NCBI GenBank assembly: GCA_964428935.1
Contig: CAYSAG010000042.1
Coordinates: 1 to 25,118, forward strand
DNA from: JAADHY01 sp964428935
GTDB lineage: Bacteria; Planctomycetota; Planctomycetia; Planctomycetales; Planctomycetaceae
Direction of reading: 5' to 3'
Length of the DNA stretch: 25,118 nt
Shown: positions 23,194 to 25,118 of the stretch, one piece after another
Layout: each line of letters begins with the position of its first letter
Position numbering within the stretch: position 1 is the stretch's first letter
Made by a program: the position numbers and the translations under genes
Notes under the pieces: model-generated
What the model was told of the DNA's origin: nothing
Seen by the model: the letters and a program-made list of their open reading frames with translations, nothing else
The model's database searches: none

Positions 23194-23418
23194 ATGACGC
23201 TGGACCAACTGGCCGAAGGACAACGGGCTCGAATCGTTGCCGTCCACGGTGACGACAGCTTGGCCGTCCGACTGATGGAAATGGGACTGATCGACGGCCA
23301 GGAGGTGACCATGGTCGGGGCCGCGCCGTTGGGCGACCCGATTGAGTACGAGCTCCGAGGCTACCGTCTGTCGCTACGACGGTCGGAGGCTCAGCGGGTC
23401 GAAGTGGAGCCGGTCTAG
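23194..23418 (+). CDS. feoA: FeoA-family ferrous iron transport accessory protein, second copy
   Basis: A 74-residue product starting 10 bases after the first feoA, with GTGAGG spanning that gene's stop as ribosome-binding site. SH3-like FeoA domain with VRLMEMGLIDGQEVTMVGAA, GDPIEYELRGYRLSLRR. The GDPI.YE.RGYRLSLR part is the classical FeoA pattern, so this copy is closer to the standard form than the first, which lacks it. The two copies are clearly different in sequence and so not a recent duplication. They may form a heteromeric partner for FeoB. Confidence 0.94.
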   Translation: MTLDQLAEGQRARIVAVHGDDSLAVRLMEMGLIDGQEVTMVGAAPLGDPIEYELRGYRLSLRRSEAQRVEVEPV

Positions 23419-23660
23419 TGCCGACGTGAAGCTGGTCGAGCCGGGTGTTGGTCTGGGAGAGTTCCGCGAGTCGGTTGCTGGGACGGCCGTCGGCGCAACG
23501 CCGGCCACTCCGCCGGACGGACTCGCCTTCAGCTCGACGGTGCCCTTGCTCGGAAGGCCTCGCCAAGGAGCCCAATCAAGACTGGAACTCCGGTCGGCGG
23601 TCTGCTCGGTCAACAGCAACAGCGTGCGGGCACTCGGTTCACGGAGCGGTGAGAGCAAGA

Positions 23661-25118
23661 ATGGTCGACCAACTGCAAACTGCTTCTCGCCCCATTCGGG
23701 TGGCCATTGTGGGCAACCCGAACACCGGCAAGAGCACGTTGTTCAACATGTTGACGGGCATGCGGGCCCGCGTGGGGAATTACCCGGGCGTGACCGTCGA
23801 GAAGAAGGTCGGCCGTGCGAGCTGGAACGGCCACACACTGGAATTCATTGACCTGCCGGGAACCTACAGCCTCTCGCCCCGTTCCCCCGACGAAATGGTC
23901 TCGGTCGACGTGCTGCTGGGCATGCAGCCGGACGTGGGCGAAGTCGACGCGGTCATTTGCGTGGTGGACGCCACGAACTTGGAGCGGAACCTGTACTTGG
24001 TCAGCCAGGTGCTGGACCTGGGCGTTCCGGTGGTGGTGGCTTTGAACATGTGGGACGTGGCGCAGTCGCGAGGCATTCGGCTGGACGTGGACGAGCTGTC
24101 GCGGCGGCTGGGTGGCGTCCCCGTGGTTCCGACGGTGGCCTACCGCCGAGTGGGACTGGAGCGGGTGTTGCAGGCGGTTGTGCAAGCGGCCTCGCAGCGC
24201 CATGCGGTCCAGCCGGTCCGGCCCTTGCCTCCCCAGTTTTACCAGGCCTGTCAGCGTGTCGGCCAATGCTTGGCGGGACGGAACGGAGAGGTACCGGAGT
24301 ACTTGCTGGAGCGGTTGGTGCTGGACGTGGGCGGCGAGGTCGAGAAGCGGCTGGTCGGCCGTCACGGCGAGCGGCTGCGGCAGTCGTTGGACGAAGCCCG
24401 GCGGTCCTTGGCCGAAACCGGTGTCCGGGTTCCGTTCGCCGAGGCCAAGGCTCGGTACGCCTGGGCTCGCCGTGTGCTCGACGGCATTCTTTCGGTTCCG
24501 CCGCAGCGACGCGAAACGGTCAGCGACCGAATCGACCGGGTGTTGACACACCGCGTCGCCGGGCTGGTGGTTTTCGCCTTGCTCATGCTGCTGGTCTTTC
24601 AGGCCATTTACAACTGGTCGGCGCCGGTCATGGACCTGTTGGAGGCCGGTCAGGAATGGACGGGCGAGTGGATTGCTCGGCAAATGGCTCCCGGGCCTCT
24701 GCGCAGCTTGCTGGTCGACGGAGTCGTCGCCGGCGTCGGAAGCGTTCTGGTCTTCCTTCCGCAAATCGCCCTGCTGTTTTTCTTCATTGCCGTGCTGGAA
24801 GACTGCGGGTACATGGCCCGAGCGGCCTTTCTGATGGACAAGTTGATGACGCGGGTCGGGCTGAGCGGCAAGTCGTTTGTGCCGCTGATGTCCTCGTTCG
24901 CCTGTGCGGTTCCCGGCGTCATGGCCACGCGGGTGATTGAGAACTACCGCGACCGAATGGTGACCATCCTGGTCGCTCCGCTCATGAGCTGCTCGGCCAG
25001 ACTGCCCATTTACTTGTTGCTGATTGGAGCGTTCATTCCGGAAGAGCGGTACTTTGGTGGGTGGGTTTCGCTGAAGGGGTTGGTGTTGTTTGCCATGATG
25101 TCGGTGGGGGCCGTTGTG
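23661..25118 (+). CDS. feoB: Ferrous iron transporter FeoB, 5' part
   Basis: The frame opens at ATG 23661 and runs to the window end, giving 486 residues of a protein usually over 600-750. FeoB imports Fe2+ across the cytoplasmic membrane. The N-terminal G domain is complete: G1 GNPNTGKS (18-25), the switch region NYPGVT (40-45), G3 DLPGTY (64-69) and G4 NMWD (129-132). A helical linker domain follows at about 175-295. The membrane part begins near 296 (VAGLVVFALLMLLVF) and includes the gate-type motif SSFACAVPGVMATR, where most FeoBs read GFGCSVPA. GAGAG-type sequence 5-9 bases upstream serves as ribosome-binding site. A 242-base gap separates it from the second feoA; no gene or promoter was recognised there. 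It is not truncated except by the window. Confidence 0.96.
   Translation, partial: MVDQLQTASRPIRVAIVGNPNTGKSTLFNMLTGMRARVGNYPGVTVEKKVGRASWNGHTLEFIDLPGTYSLSPRSPDEMVSVDVLLGMQPDVGEVDAVICVVDATNLERNLYLVSQVLDLGVPVVVALNMWDVAQSRGIRLDVDELSRRLGGVPVVPTVAYRRVGLERVLQAVVQAASQRHAVQPVRPLPPQFYQACQRVGQCLAGRNGEVPEYLLERLVLDVGGEVEKRLVGRHGERLRQSLDEARRSLAETGVRVPFAEAKARYAWARRVLDGILSVPPQRRETVSDRIDRVLTHRVAGLVVFALLMLLVFQAIYNWSAPVMDLLEAGQEWTGEWIARQMAPGPLRSLLVDGVVAGVGSVLVFLPQIALLFFFIAVLEDCGYMARAAFLMDKLMTRVGLSGKSFVPLMSSFACAVPGVMATRVIENYRDRMVTILVAPLMSCSARLPIYLLLIGAFIPEERYFGGWVSLKGLVLFAMMSVGAVV

Noticed and set aside
23342..23851. 169-codon frame between second feoA and feoB
   Set aside because: It overlaps both real genes in another frame, has no ribosome-binding site and no family resemblance.

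Overview
The window is high-GC DNA from a bacterium that most resembles a planctomycete, possibly a thermophilic Pirellulales-type lineage. That placement is an inference from gene content. It rests on a giant secreted PQQ-type beta-propeller protein, an ECF sigma / one-TM anti-sigma / PDZ operon, a Tat-exported xylose-isomerase-like protein beside GH97 and BNR-type secreted enzymes, and many long meaningless antisense ORFs. Codon choice is distinctive: Asp is almost always GAC, yet Ile is mostly ATT. No rRNA, tRNA, transposase, CRISPR array or phage gene was found.

Layout. (1) 1-874 is the 3' end of purH. (2) 1174-3116 holds a minus-strand lipoprotein and a divergent FxsA-family membrane protein. 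(3) 3272-8621, minus strand, holds a 1305-residue exported protein joining a methyltransferase-like domain to PQQ/BamB-type repeats, then an RluA-family pseudouridine synthase. (4) 8801-9339 holds a minus-strand terminator and a palindromic repeat array broken by a 100-N gap. (5) 9345-11958, minus strand, is an operon in the order ECF sigma factor, anti-sigma-like membrane protein, PDZ/coiled-coil protein. (6) 12399-18332, plus strand, is a polysaccharide-type cluster: secreted BNR-repeat protein, Tat-exported TIM-barrel protein, GH97 glycosidase. (7) 18481-21339, minus strand: DUF423 membrane protein, cytoplasmic TIM-barrel protein, amidohydrolase. (8) 21391-21816 is a second palindromic array with another 100-N gap. 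(9) 21954-22535, minus strand, is a DJ-1/PfpI-family protein. (10) 22876-25118, plus strand, is an iron-uptake operon feoA-feoA-feoB, cut by the window end. It is preceded by a sigma70-type promoter and a near-perfect 21-bp inverted repeat that looks like an iron-repressor site.

The most unusual signal is a family of short stem-loops (arms GGCCGCG/CGCGGCC or GGCCACG/CGTGGCC around loop ACGGAG) found in two arrays and one degenerate solo copy. The arms vary between copies, but in all eight countable units of the second array pairing is kept on one strand by Watson-Crick or G-U pairs. A different palindrome sits in frame inside an unusual linker of the GH97 enzyme. Both assembly gaps lie inside the arrays, and one is flanked by an exact 55-bp duplication that may be an unmerged contig overlap.
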